DNA of 64,000 bases, from the NCBI GenBank assembly GCA_007922225.1, contig ML679974.1:6623105-6687104 (forward strand), in the 5' to 3' direction. The notes below the pieces were generated by a model, which worked only from the letters and a program-made list of their open reading frames with translations, did not search any database and was not told where the DNA came from. The DNA is from Emydura subglobosa. Taxonomy: Eukaryota > Chordata > Testudines > Chelidae. This document shows, piece by piece, positions 1-12,695 of the stretch (its first letter is position 1; every line of letters starts with the position of its first letter). Made by a program: the position numbers and the translations under genes.

Positions 1-1297
1 CAGTTGAGAGGTCTGTGCTCCTGAGCTAGTTGTTCATGCCCTTCCCTTTGGAAAACACTGACTTATGGCCGGTTATTTCTCCACGCTTTTCAATTCTTTT
101 AGACAGTCTGTGGGTATTAATTTATATACCGTTTAGTTTTTTAATTCAATTTCTGTCTAAATCACCCTTTTAAAAATGTCATTGTGTTTAGCTTTTTTTT
201 TTTTCTTTTTCAATTGGACATAAAATAAAGGGACTGGTGATTGAATTAGTTAAAGGCCCTGTTCCACTCCATTCCATTTGGGAAATCTCTTTTCATTTGC
301 TTGAAAAATGATTGTATTAGTTTTATCATCAGCTTGATTTGGTGATGAGGACAGATGCTTATTGAAATGTGTTGTGTTTGTCCTTCACTATGCTGCTTTA
401 ACTGGGACAAAGTCTTAAACCTAAAAATATATTCCCTCAACTAGATATTAATTTTGAGTTTCTTGTTTTAATAAACTGAAGCTTTGCAAGTATTTCATTA
501 TCTGGCTTCTGAGACTTGAAACAGGACCCATTCTAGGTTGCTGAGAGAAATTTTATATGGCTTGGGAAGGTACCTGGAGAGACTGAGAAGGACGTGAATG
601 GAATTAGATTCAGAATGAGTGATGTGACTATGTCAGTTCAGGTCACAATAGACAAATGATGCAGAAAGATTCATAGAAGCTTTTCTGGTAACTTGAGGTT
701 GGCCTGACAGATGAGGTAAAGCCTCTACAATCTGTCAAAATGCAGTATGGTGGCACAGCTGTAACATAAATTTGCTTTTAGATCTGTCTTTGCATTTCCC
801 ATGTGTAAATTTGAGTGGGGTATTTTGAGGCAGGAGAGAGATGAAGAGGGGAAGAATCAATCAGATAAACAGGTTAGATTCTCTTTTAACCCAGATAGTC
901 CTAAAGAATGGGAAGGTACTGTTCCCCCTAACAAGTGAACTGCTTCATTGGGTCTGAAAATGCAGTATATGTAAATTGTGAAGAAATCTGTTGTTCTTAT
1001 AAGGTTCTGTATGGACAGGTACCATAGGCCGGAGCTACTGAAAACAAAAACATCAAATAACATAGCAGACTTTTTTTGTTAAGCAGATGGGTAGGAGAAA
1101 TAGTTTGCAGCTGGGATTTACAGTGGGATCTCTGCCTCTTCCAGCCACAGCATCAGAAGTGTCATACAGGAGACAGGACTTTCAGTATGGTCCCTTTTTC
1201 AGTTGCAGCCTCATCCTATCTCTGCCCCCAGCCTCTCAACAGAAGGATATGTCAAAGTCAAAAATACTGTTATATATCTAAAACTTTTTAAAATACA

Positions 1298-1494
1298 GCC
1301 TAGATCAGTGGTTCTTAACCTTTCCAAACTACTGTACCCCTGAAGCCTGAGTCCCACCCCCACGGGGCTGAGGCATGTAACTTAGTTTCATGGCGCCCCT
1401 GTGGCTCCAGGCAATTGCCTTTCTTGCCCCCCCAATACCAGCTCTGCACTTGCGACCCCCCTAAAATCCCAGGTTAAGAAACACTGGCCTAGAT
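1298..1494. mobile_element. Non-autonomous hAT-type DNA transposon with 8-bp target site duplication
   Basis: The left terminus is CAGTGGTTCTTAACC (1306-1320). The right terminus (1472-1486), reverse-complemented, is CAGTGTTTCTTAACC, so 14 of 15 bases match. Both ends are flanked by the identical 8-mer GCCTAGAT (1298-1305 and 1487-1494). Eight-base duplications and CAGTG-type ends are hallmarks of the hAT superfamily. The 181-bp interior is GC-rich, has no coding capacity, and must have been moved by a transposase supplied in trans. Confidence 0.88.
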
Positions 1495-1714
1495 GATTTC
1501 CTGAAATTCCTTCAGAGCCACTTGTTCTTGGATTTTTTTAAATTCTACATCACGTCTTTTGCCTCTAGGTCACCTGCTCAAATCTAGCCCGAGAGGGTAG
1601 TGACCAAAGTTGTAATGGCCTAGTGATGAGTTTTGTCTGTTTCCCAGTGGACAGGTATCCATATCCATTCTGGTACTAATTGGCAGGCCCTGCAGAGAGG
1701 CTGTAGTAGACTAA

Positions 1715-2112
1715 AGGCATATCTACAATACAAAATGAAATTAACCTAGCTTACATCAGCCTTCAGCCGCCACAGTAATTACAGCACTTGTGCATGTCTA
1801 TACTTTGCTCCTTGTGTCAGCAGTGTGCATCCTCACCAGGAGGGCTTGCACCGAGTGAACTATCAGTGTGGGGCATTGTGGGATGGCTTCTGAAAGCCGC
1901 CAACAGTCAATGTAAGCAATACACTGTCTACCTTAACACTGTGTCAACCTAACTATACTGACATTGACTCTATGCCGCTTGTGGAGGCGGCATTAAGTCA
2001 GTGTAGCGGGCAAATTATGTCGGTGGGTGTGAAATTTTAGTGTAGACACTTACGAAGTTAGGTCGAGGTAAGCTACCTTGCGTCAACCTAAGTCTGTAGT
2101 ATAGACCCGGAC
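1715..2112. mobile_element. MITE-like repeat with imperfect inverted ends
   Basis: The left end (AGGCATATCTACA, then TTAACCTAGCTTAC) is a degraded inverted copy of the right end. Reversed, the right end reads GGGTCTATACTACA, then TTAGGTTGACG and GTAGCTTACC. Short internal inverted segments and phrases such as GTGTAGAC resemble abundant sauropsid miniature DNA transposons. A TAA flanks both sides and could be a 3-bp target duplication of Harbinger type, but that is weak. There is no coding capacity. Confidence 0.6.
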
Positions 2113-3924
2113 TAAGCATTGAATGGTGCTAGAGACTGAGTTATCTTCTCAGCCTTAAAAATATGACCTCTGGGTCAGGTTTTAAAGGCACATATGTGAG
2201 ATTGCTTGGCTCATCTTCTGCTCCTGATGCTTGTAGTACCTATTCTATGGATAAATGGAAGATTCATTCTCCAGGATTGTCAGTCCAGTATCTTTTATGA
2301 GTAATATATTTATACACATAAAATGTCAACAAAAGAAACCCCAGAAAGAACTTCTTGAGATGGCTCAAACGTATTTTCATATTTCATCCAGCCTTGAGCA
2401 GATTCCAGTAGATTCTCTAAAATAAAATAAAATCAAATAAAAAAAATCCCACTTGAAGAGTTGCTGTAAAAGTGACAGCTGTTCTGGCTATTGTTGAATT
2501 TATTTTAAAAGGCAAAGAATTTGGATAGAATGGGTGTATGATATCTGTAGAGTTCATGTAGGAATTATGCAGTCATCTAAAATGAGTTAGTCACAGAATC
2601 ATGCTAATGATGCAAAGTCAAAAGAGCAAGAGCATTCTTATACAACTTTGTAAAAATGATAGTGGTTTAAAGAATCACTAACTTGCTTTGATCTTTGTAG
2701 TAAGTCAATAACCCTAGTCAATAGCGAATTAACTATGCCACAGAAACCTCTGCATCACATGATGTATATGTTAAGGCACATGACTTATTGGTTTTAAACA
2801 TTGTAATTCCTTTGTAGTGGAGTCATTCTGTCAGTCACTTAAAGCAAATCTTGAGGAATTAGAGTAACATTTGGTCATTTCAGGAATAACCTAGGCAAAC
2901 TTCCAAAACAAAAAGGATTTGTGATTTCATTAACTAATCTGCACAAGTCATTGAAATGTGTCCAATTAACTACCTTCCATGCTAATAATGACTAATTAGC
3001 CTTAATTGTATAATTTGCCTTTGACTATATTGCACAAAACCGAGAAAGAGAGACACATGAGAACTTAATGAGAGCTAAGAAAGAAACTGCTGATCCAAGT
3101 GAGGAAGCAAGTGTTCATAGACTACGTAGCTGTTTTCAGAGATAATACTGTTCATTAAGACTGATCTAGTTGCACACTTTGCATATTAGGTGTATTCTGC
3201 TTTTGTGCTTGTGGAACTCTAATATGCATTAATAGTAATAATACACTAGAAAGAGTGTAGAAATAAGAATGAGGGACTCTGGATCTGAAGTTAATGTTCT
3301 GTGTATGACAAATGAACACTTCACTTATTGGTACCCATTTAGCAAGGAATTCCTTTTTAGAACAGATGTGGGGTGTGTGTGTCTGGAGCTAGGGCACTAG
3401 TTGAAAAGGAGAAAGTAACTTTAGTCATCCACCAATCCCTTTGATCTGCAAAGGAACCCGAATATTATTTGTTCATGAAACTTCATCATTTGACAGAAAG
3501 GAAGAATATGAATAACTATGGCCACATTAAATCGTCTCTTTCATTTTATGAACATCATGATGTTCTTCATATTTAGACAAAGCAGTAATTGAAGGAAGTC
3601 TGTTTCTCATTTGTCAGTTTACTGCTCCATGTCCTCAGAACCACTGAGCAGAAACCACTTGGCCTTTTTAAGTTATTTGCACAGTAAGGACAGGAAAACT
3701 CAAGAAATATGTAAAAAGTCAATTATGCTAATTAACATTTTCCTCTGAAATGTATTGCTCCTTTTGAGGTTTAAACCATGACCAATGAAGGGCTATTTTT
3801 CCCACCTTCAGATACATTTCTTCCACATCCTATGATTTCAGTGGTAGTAGCATGTCCATATTTAAGGCCAGAATTTGGGTTTCACCTGAAGTACCCCTTC
3901 ATGGTTTTCCTGCCCAACTCCAAT

Positions 3925-4430
3925 GACATACCCTGGGTCTCCGGCACCTGGGGACCAAGCCTGCATTTGGGGCACCCCCCAGCGCAGGGCAGGAGGGGTC
4001 CCCAGATCCCACAAGGTGGCGCCACCCCCCAGCTTCCCTGGGGAGAGGGGATCTGTGCCTGTGGGAGGGGAGGGAGGAACATGCTGCTTACCTCCTCCTG
4101 CACGAGGCGGTGAAGCCCGGCCGCAGTTACCCACTGTGTGGCGCCAGTCCGCTCCCCCCCTGCACTTACCCGGCACGCGGTGCCAGGCTTTTCCACTATA
4201 GCCCTGGCGCAGGCTTGGACGGGTCGGCCTCACTCTCCGGCCTGGGGGGTGTGTGTGCAGGGCTGGCCCTTCACGACACACAGCGTGACGGTGGGGGTAT
4301 GCTCAGGAGGCTGGAGCGAGGCCCTCCAAAGCGCGGGGCCTGGGGCGGTTGCCCTGATCCTCTTGCATATCCTCTGCGATACTCTGAAGTACCCCCAGGG
4401 GTACATGTACCCCCAATTGAAAACCTCTCC
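3925..4430. mobile_element. GC-rich repeat block, probable hAT-like non-autonomous element
   Basis: This is an abrupt GC- and CpG-rich island of about 500 bp in AT-rich intron. It ends in a palindromic run of GGGGTACATGTACCCC (around 4396-4412) followed by TTGAAAACCTCT. Read from the other strand, that is similar to hAT termini of the form CAGnGGTTTTCAA. I could not find a matching left terminus, so the left border and class are uncertain. Long open frames run across it on both strands, but they are a by-product of GC-rich sequence and show no recognisable domain. Confidence 0.4.
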
Positions 4431-4756
4431 AATAGCACTATATTTCCTTAGTGATGTGAGTGCTACCACTGTAGTTCTTTCAGGAGATGATGTGGATAAA
4501 AGTCACATGATAAAAGCTGGGTGGACTGAGCTAAGAACTACATTTCTGCCTAAAATGCTATGTGTTTTATTACCAGTTGTCTCTAGACAATAGTGTGAAT
4601 GTGCACCATGGCAATATGTGCCAGCCAGGACCCATGAATTAAAATGTGGTTAGCTCCTGGGTTTGTCTGATGTATTGTCTATCTGGATAACTGACATTTT
4701 AAAATTGTAGGCTTCTCAGCAGAGCATCAAAGGCTATTAAATTATAGAATAAAATA

Positions 4757-4815
4757 GGGTCAGATCTTCAGCTTCAATGGAGGTATGCCGCTTTACACCA
4801 GCTGAAAATTTCACC
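4757..4815. repeat. Short palindromic repeat (TTCAATGG-centred family)
   Basis: It reads GGTCAGATCTTCAGC, then TTCAATGGAG, then TTTACACCAGCTGAAAAT. The two halves are inverted relative to one another around the TTCAATGG centre. It belongs to the recurring family described under findings. Confidence 0.55.
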
Positions 4816-4959
4816 GACGAAGTTTTAGGAAGGAGTGGGGGAAGAAATCCATATTTAGACTGGTTAACCTTAGCCTTGACTTTATGCCCTTAATTATTGC
4901 CTGCAACACCTTGAGTTTCTCAAGCTCTGAAACTGGGCTTCTCCTGCTTCACTAAGGGT

Positions 4960-5155
4960 ATGTTAAGGGTATGAATTTGCCGCCATCAGATAAATCCACC
5001 CCCGCAAAAAGAGTAACGCTGCATTGATGGGAACATATTTCCTATTGGCACAGCATAGTGGAGATGGCATGCAGAATGGACTTTATGAAGTCGACATAGA
5101 ATAGCTTGCGTACTAGCTATTGACTGCTGTCAAATTTGCTGGTACGTGTAGACCA
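4960..5155. repeat. Degraded miniature DNA-transposon-like segment
   Basis: It contains GTCGACATA and ends in TGTAGACCAGGCCTC. These resemble internal and terminal phrases of the sauropsid miniature elements also seen at 1.7-2.1 kb. The left boundary near GGGTATG is only suggestive, and no target duplication was found. Confidence 0.35.
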
Positions 5156-7439
5156 GGCCTCAGTTCTCTGTACAATGGCTCCGGCTGTGACAGTTGAGCT
5201 GAGGACCATTCTTGAAGTGCATCTGAAGCAATACAGAGGAAGCATTGGGAGCAGCTTCACTTTTTATAGTAGCAGAAGACTAAGGACAATAACTCACTCT
5301 ATTCAGGTATTTCTCTGAAGTTTGACTGACTTTACATGGACTTAATATGGCTTTTCACGAACGCCTAATTTTGGCATTCACCTTTGCCTACATCCTAATC
5401 ACTTCAGCAGTTCTAGGCAACGTCAAGGTCACACACTGATTAGCCTTAGTTTTTCTGGAAATGGCAGGTCTGACTTTCACCTAAACACCTGCTTTTTTTA
5501 ATGGTACCCAAAACTTACCATTGATTTTTACCTCTGAAAATCAGGTGCTAAATATTTATTGTGAGTACTGGATTCCATCATACATTTAAGTAAGTTGTTT
5601 ATTTTGTTCCTAAACTATCTTTTATAAAGAAACTTAAACTGTAAATCCTGTCAGTGAGATCTTATTTGGTAGCAAGGTTATAGATTGCTACAGATTAAGA
5701 TGAAAGAGGTGATAAAAACCTCTGTGTAGGATTATGTGCTGTTGGTTTAATATGGATCAGCTTTCTCTTAAGGCAAAGTGTTGGTCCAGAATCTGCACCG
5801 CAGATTTTTTTTCTTCAATGTGGATCTTTGCTACTTACCCTGCATTCAAATCCATGCGTGGCATGCTTATTGGCATAGGGAGTTTTTTTGTGGTGTATTA
5901 AATAGAGAGATGAAACCAGATTTTGTCCAGAGTTTTATGTGCATAAACAGGCACAACTCCATTCACGTAAGTGAAGTTACCAATTTATACCATTCGTGAA
6001 TTGAGGCCAAGGAATTCATCAAAGGGCAAATTCACTACTTAAAACGTAATTGAAATCAATGACAGTCTGCCAGTTTATACCATTAGCAAACAATTTCACA
6101 AACATTTCTGAAGACGTTTTATATTTCACAGGCTTAAAAAATGGACCAATTTTCTGGTTTGGCAATATTTTTACTGAATTTGTATCTATTTTTGTAGAAA
6201 ATGTTGTTCACTGACAGAATATCCAGGATTTTGAAAGTATTTTGATAACACTTTTATTAAAATATTAATGATTTATTTTACAGAAATTTTCACACATGGA
6301 CAATTTTTTGCAAAAACTTCCATTTTTGACATGTAATTTTTGACAAATTTTAATGTGAAATACATTGACCAACCCTCTCACAAATAAAATGTGAAGAAAT
6401 ATAACAGCTTTGTGTAATCTACTCAATATTAGATAGTGAAAATAGAGAGACAGTGGTGTGTAGTGGCTATAGCAGAAGCGTGAGAATTAAGACTCCGGTG
6501 ATTCCTGGGAGTGCCATTAACTCCCAATGATTTTAGGCAAGTCACTTAATGTTTCTGTGCTTCAATTTATCCACTTGGTATTTCTCTGTAGACATGTAAC
6601 TCAAAAAGTCTCACCAATTTGTTTCAATGTTTTCATCCTCCAGAGAAAAAATGGCAATTTTCAGGCTGATTTTTGCAGCCAAAATTATTGAAAATCTCAA
6701 AAGATGGCTTATTATGGTTCCTAGAGTCAAGAATTGTCTGTCATATCTTTCTTCCCCATTTTTTTGTTTATTCTGAAGCATACTGCAATTTTATTGTAAA
6801 TCCTGGCACGTTCTATGCAGAATGCCACTATAGAAAGGCTATGAATGTTGCCTGTTGAGAGCTGTCACAACACTCATGCTTGAACAACGCTGTCTCCAAG
6901 TCATGTACTAAATATAATTGTTTGAGACTGAAATGTTTGGCATAATGGTATTATCTAAATTGCCTCCTGGGGCTTTTTGGTGATATGCTTTTGTAGCTTT
7001 TGTCCCCAAGGAATCATTTAATTTTTCTTCAAATACTTCTGGCATCAATTCAACAAATAGCTGCTTGTTGTGATAATAGCTGAGTCCAATTCACAACAAA
7101 TATACAGTATGAGTGCATAACACTGGGTTTATTCAGCTAGCTGCTGTACAGACAGCAGCTGTTTGCCAATACTTCTCAGATTTTTCAGTTTTCACATCCA
7201 AAAAAACGTGTACTGCATATGCCCAAAATACTCAGAAGCAAGAATCTATCTGCTTTTGTATCTAGGTTCTTATGTAGGGGCCCATCAGTGTTGTACTTCA
7301 AGTGTCAGTGTGACCAATTGAGTCCTTTTTCTCAACAAATTTAAATTAAAAAAGCACTGTTTTGTTACCTATTTACTATTTATAAACATTACTTCTGGGG
7401 TAGGGAAGGAGGATTTGAATGCACAGAGTTAATTAAGGT

Positions 7440-7560
7440 GAATAATGCTTTGAAATTCTGTAATACCTTTCACTTGAAGGTTTCAAAGCACTTTGTTAAC
7501 AATAACCCTTATAATCATCTCTATGAGACAAGTGTTATTAGAGGGGGAGCTGATAGTGAC
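7440..7560. repeat. Ancient SINE-like fragment (CORE/MIR-like), weak
   Basis: It contains TTTCAAAGCACTTTGTTAAC followed by AACCCTTATAATC and CTCTATGAGACAAGTGTTATTA. This is the order seen in ancient amniote SINE bodies (cell-count phrase, then the CCTATGAGGTAGG-like phrase). It is strongly diverged and no tail is visible. Confidence 0.35.
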
Positions 7561-8392
7561 CCTATATTAAAGTTGGCTAACACTTTTCATTAGAAGAAAC
7601 TCTCATTTTTTAAAAGCTCTGAAACCTCATTTGGTTTCAGAAAACCTTTGAAATTTGTGAAGGAAAAAGCCTTTTGGCTTGAAGTCTTTGTCCCGTGAAA
7701 TTCAGTGCTGCTAAATTATAAACTGTTAAAAAAATAAAATAAAAAAAGAGAACATCTTTTCTACTGGTTGCGTTCCTCAGGGAAATGTAGTCAGCATGCC
7801 AGATAACTGAACATGAGCAGTCTGAACACCCAGGCCCAGGCTGCCACAAAAACAGCAGCAATCGACAGCCCTGGGGACACCTTTGTGCGGCCCAAGCAGC
7901 TGTAGTAGCAGTGAGGAGTGTAAAGTCTGTGAGCGCTGGCACGTGGCCCAGCTTCCAGCTCTGGCAGGCACTCCCCCAACTCTTAGAGTGAGGGGAAGGG
8001 CACTGAAGAGACAGAGGCATAGTGGGGCAGGCTTCATCAGCCAACCCCAGGATCCAGCACATGAACCCTCTGAGATAACAGCCTTTTTCCTGCTGCTAGC
8101 TTTGTAGAATTCCATTCTTCAGTGCTGAAAGCTCAGTCTTTGAATCTTGTTGATAATGCCTGAGGGGGACTGTTAGAGCTCTACATAGCAACATTTGTTT
8201 TTACCTCTTTCCTTTTAAAAAAAACTTTAGAAAGTTACATACAAAAAACCTGAGATAAAAGAACATTTAGGTTAAAAAGTCAGGCAGTCAAAAGCTAGGA
8301 AATGTCACATTTGTGGTTGCCCAAGCAGCTTTAATTCTGTCCCTTTGTGTATATGTATTATGATATAGTCTCTAGCGACATGATAACATACT

Positions 8393-8488
8393 AAAGACAC
8401 AAGGTGGATGAGATAATATCCTTTATTGGAGCAACTTCTGCTGGTGAAAGAGAGAAGCTTTTGAGCTACACAGAGCTCTTTTTCAGGT
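8393..8488 (-). mobile_element. Penelope-like repeat relic, decayed hammerhead core
   Basis: On the minus strand it runs: degraded core CTGAAAA, stem GAGCTCTGTGTAGCTC, AAAA in place of GAAA, then AGCTTCTCTCTTTCACC and the body phrase CAGAAGTTGCTCCAATAAA. It is clearly the same family as 23757-24010. Both invariant core blocks are mutated, so this copy should be catalytically dead. Confidence 0.6.
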
Positions 8489-8514
8489 CACGGTCTGATC
8501 AAATATTGTCTTTT

Positions 8515-8590
8515 CCACAAGACCCCTGCTTCAGTCAGTGCACAGGTTGGACACATACAGGAGCAGAATTAAGATTGCACAGGTCATCAA
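8515..8590 (+). repeat. Unclassified dispersed repeat shared with 60.03-60.15 kb
   Basis: It contains TGCTTCAGTCAGTGCACAGG and, 22 bases later, GAATTAAGATTGCACAGG. Close matches to both occur near 60.03-60.15 kb, in each case directly beside a ribozyme-family repeat. It may therefore be another part of the same element. Confidence 0.45.
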
Positions 8591-8654
8591 AAATCTGGCA
8601 CTTCCTGACTTTTGAGCGCTCATATTTGCAACCTAAATAATTTCTTTTAGCAAG

Positions 8655-8785
8655 TTTTCTTATGTAACTATACCCATTTTACAGATGTGGAAACTGAGAC
8701 ACAACTTGATTTTTCCCAATGTCACCCGTAAATCATTGGCAGAGTTAGGGATTGGGACCCAGAAGTCCTGACTCCCAAATGTTCT
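8655..8785 (+). repeat. Ancient CORE/MIR-like SINE fragment
   Basis: It reads CCCATTTTACAGATG, then GGAAACTGAGACACA, then a CAGAGTTAGGGATTGGGACC-like phrase before CCTGACTCCC. This is the order of the conserved core and 3' part of MIR-type SINEs. Confidence 0.6.
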
Positions 8786-9733
8786 CTAACCATTCATGGT
8801 CTTTTTTTAGATGCAGATCCTCTTCCACTCTGTCAACTGATTGACTGTCCTTCAAGATGGCCTCCTCTTCCATGTTTGTGCACACTCTTGCTCTATCTAT
8901 TTCCCCCCCATTACCTCTAATTCTATCCTGACTGCACTTCTTATAGGCTACTTCCCTTCCCTTTATATACTTAGTCTCTGATGAGATTTTCTTTGTTGCG
9001 TAACTCAAAGATAATGTGGTTAAATCATGTGGATACTGATGTTAATTTTTTAAGGAAATGGGTCAAAAGATTTGAAATTTTCTACAGCATGTTCTTCCAG
9101 TCTATGCTACAGACACAAATAATGAGGCTGGGGGATATATATATAAATGAAATATTTTGATATCCTTTTTTAAATGGAACTTTTATGTAGCTTCATCTGA
9201 TAAGCTGTATTACTTCTGTTGTCTCACAAAGGGCTTAATTTCCACCTTCATTCTTTGGTGCAATTTATTTTTGGAAAGAGAAAGAAGGATAAGGAGGTGT
9301 CAAAGGTGGGCTTAGGCAAATTTTCAACCTCATTAAATGTTTTAAATAGAGCTCATTGTTCATTTTACTTCTATTCTAAATTATTTATTGGCATTTCCAT
9401 TCCACTTTAAGCTTATTTTTAATATTGAGATATTGATTGGTCATTTTGAATCCCAAAGATAATGTGTTGGCCTTTGATATTATTACAATTGTTTACTAGT
9501 TTGGTTAATCATGTTCTTTGTATATTTTTAACTGTGTCCCTTAAAATAGAGGTGCAAAACTGCCTCCTACTTTTCCCCTCACTTAAAATAAATGGCTTTT
9601 TGTTAATGTAGGACTTACAGCACAGCAATTTGTCACTGATAATATCAAAGAATCCATATGACATTCAACAAGGTCCTGACATCAAGGGTGAAAGAAGCCA
9701 GACAATTGTTGTCCCTAGTGATTTGGTTTGTAA

Positions 9734-10006
<273 letters not shown>

Positions 10007-10430
10007 TGAATCTTACTGTTCAAAAAAGAATGATTTTAAAAATTCTTTCTAGTTGTTGAGATGGGTGGTTTACATCCCAGCTTAACCCAGTGATTCCCTT
10101 CAACTTAGTCTAAACACCTCATTCTCCTCATTCTCATGTCATTGGGCCATATTTTCAATCAAAGGCAACTTCCACATATCACACTCCACACAAATATGCG
10201 AAATCCACTGATTTTGATGCTAGAGACTATGTCTGGAAGGCTAAATCAGTGAATGGCATCCAGGCTATAAAATGTTCATGAACAGTTGTCAGTATCAGGG
10301 TTTTCACAGTATCATAGCTCTTACTAAAAAAATCTGAATGGACTTAGCAAACATTCAAGAATTGAGCCTCACAGTATCCCACTGAAGTACAATAAGAATT
10401 TGTGTACGCCCATTGTACAGACAGGCACAA

Positions 10431-10502
10431 AGGACCTGATTCAAAGCTCACTGAATTCAAAGGTAAGATGCCCATTTACTTCAATGGACTCTGGATCAAG
10501 TC
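10431..10502. repeat. Short palindromic repeat (TTCAATGG-centred family)
   Basis: It reads AGGACCTGATTCAAAG, then ACTTCAATGG, then GGATCAAGTC, with inverted halves. It is the same family as 4757-4815. Sequence on either side (10380-10430 and 10500-10575) resembles degraded SINE core. Confidence 0.5.
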
Positions 10503-10847
10503 AAAGGTGGTGAAATACATTGCCTAGTAACTTGAGCCAGTAACAGAGTAGGGAATAGAATCCTGAGATGTAATTTACATACTAGTTGCAAAAATAACAT
10601 TAGGTGCCTCATATATGAAATAAAAATATGGTCCTCTGCAAAGGAGCTGTTAATTTACATTGGTCCATATTGCAATACCTCACTAAGCGTATTTATTAAC
10701 TTCCATATGTAATAATATTTTTCTTAATATGTTTTCTTTTAAAAAAACATGCCTTGTAGCTGCTGTCTCTGTTCTATGTGAGAAGGAAGACTTGGGCACA
10801 AAATGATGCCTGTGCTGTATTTACGGCTATTTTCTATCTGTGCACAT

Positions 10848-11305
10848 CCCCAGGGCTGGATTTACATCTTATGTGCCCCTAGGCATAGAATCTTTAGGGT
10901 CCCCCGCCTACAGCTGACCTTCATGTTTTCGGCGCAGTGGGGAAGAGGGGAGGCGGTGGCGGCGGGGGAGAGAAGAGCTGGCCAGATCAGCTCTGAAGGC
11001 GGTGGGGTGGATGGTGAAGGAGATGAGCTGGGGCAACCGGCTCAGCCAGCTCCGGGTGGGGGGAATATGCTCACCCCAGGGCTCCGGCTTCTGGCCTGGC
11101 TAGGGGCAGGACCTCAGGGGAAAGAAGAGGAGCAGGGAGGTGGGGACCTGGGAGAGAAGAGGAAGAGCGAGGGCTGCAGGGGGACAGGCGGGGGCAGAGT
11201 TCAGATACTCCTGAAGGGCCCTCCAATTGCCTGGGGGTCCTGCAGTAATCAGCCACTGTTTAGGTGCCCCTAGGCACATGCCTAGTGTGCCTAATTGGAA
11301 ATCTG
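10848..11305. mobile_element. GC-rich non-autonomous DNA transposon candidate
   Basis: The left edge CCAGGGCTGGATTTAC and the right edge GGAAATCTGGCGGTG are approximate inverted copies around GCTGGATTT / AAATCTGGC. Near-duplicate 8-mers lie just outside (GTGCACAT on the left, GTGCACAC on the right). The phrase TGCCCCTAGGCA occurs near both ends. The purine-rich interior contains open frames, but only low-complexity Gly/Glu/Arg ones with no domain. I infer a hAT-like element, but the exact ends are uncertain. Confidence 0.5.
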
Positions 11306-11761
11306 GCGGTGCACACAGCTGTTGTTTTTGCCTACATTAAGTGCTTGATCTCAAAAAAATGCCTTTTTAAATTATTTTGATTTCATTCTATGCTTTTTCT
11401 TCATCTTTTTTATTCAGACATTGAGTAATTCTCTTGTTTATTTGATCATCTCCCAGACTACTCTTCGCTTTTCTCCATATATCCTGTATGTAAACAGCCA
11501 TCATTTTATTGAAGAAGTCAATGCAAAACATGTGATGGTGAAGGCTAATGAAGACTTTAATAGTTGACAATTAGCAATGTCTATTAAGGGGATAAATTGC
11601 TTTTCTGAATCTTGCTAAATCTGTCAAATTTTGTACGCTTGGAATGACTATGGTAGGAGCAAAGGGCATTTACAAGGAACATTACTGAACAATGCTGACT
11701 CTGAGTTTAAAGTGCTTGTTTTCCTGAAGTTTACTCAACAGTGACAGATTTAAATGAAGAT

Positions 11762-11780
11762 TTCTCTCTCTCTCTCTCTC
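11762..11780 (+). repeat. (TC)n microsatellite
   Basis: About nine uninterrupted TC units. Confidence 0.9.
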
Positions 11781-12695
11781 ATATGAATATACTTATTTGA
11801 AAGGTGAATCAATTACACCTGTGCAAAGTGGGTGTAAATCAAAAGGGTTTCATTTAAGCTCCCCCTGTATTGGGGTCAATGACTACATGGAGTGCAAGGC
11901 ACTGGAGAATCAGATCCCAAAATGATTGGCTTAAAAGAACAGCCAGTTCTGTGTCCTTCCTGATCAAGAATAGAAGACAAGTAGCTGCTTCTCCTGATTA
12001 GACACCTCCCTCCCAATACACTTTTCTTCCACCCCCTCCCACCCTTTAATGACTGGTCCTTAACAGACAAGAGTGGATCATTCTCTTCTTTAGGTTGTGA
12101 AGCATATGGGGCTAGCAGAATCTCTTCCCCAGAGTGAAAAGTTTAAGCCTTCCACTGAATGTATGATGTGCAATATCTCAATAAATATACAGATGTTATG
12201 AAAATTCCTGTACTTTGAATGGCTAATAATGGCCCCATCCAGTCAGGGTACAGAAATGCTATGTGGTTACGTTGAGTTAATTGCTCAGTCACTCATGCAG
12301 ATTTCTCACTCTCCAGCCACATTGGCGGGGATGGCATAATTGAGAAACAAGGATATCTAATAGGTAAAATAAATACTTTTCAGTATAACTGAAGGACAGT
12401 GTTAGTGGAATAGAACAGTGTCACAGGGATAGTGGTCCTCACTTCAGAAATATCCAGGCAAAATCAAGACATGAATTTTCAAACTAGGGGACATCGAAAG
12501 TATGAATATTCCAGTACATTGATTTAATTTCATTATACAAAATGGCTGAAATAGATGTAATCATCTTGTTTGATTAAATTTTGTCTGCAATAGAGTGACA
12601 AATGGGAGTTAGCCCACAGTGGGTTTTTGCCTTTCAGACTTTGCTGAGCAGTAAATACAGCATCTGAAGAGGCTCTCAGAGGAAAGATATGGAAA

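Noticed and set aside
3862..4593. Several overlapping open frames on both strands (up to 151 residues)
   Set aside because: They sit in a GC-rich repeat block, occur in many frames at once, show no recognisable domain, and are of low complexity.
7637..8115. Minus-strand open frames of 112-141 residues
   Set aside because: They are Cys/Leu-rich with no domain, and no splice or promoter context supports a gene.
10803..11273. 156-residue Gly/Glu/Arg-rich open frame
   Set aside because: It lies entirely inside a GC-rich transposon-like block and is low complexity.
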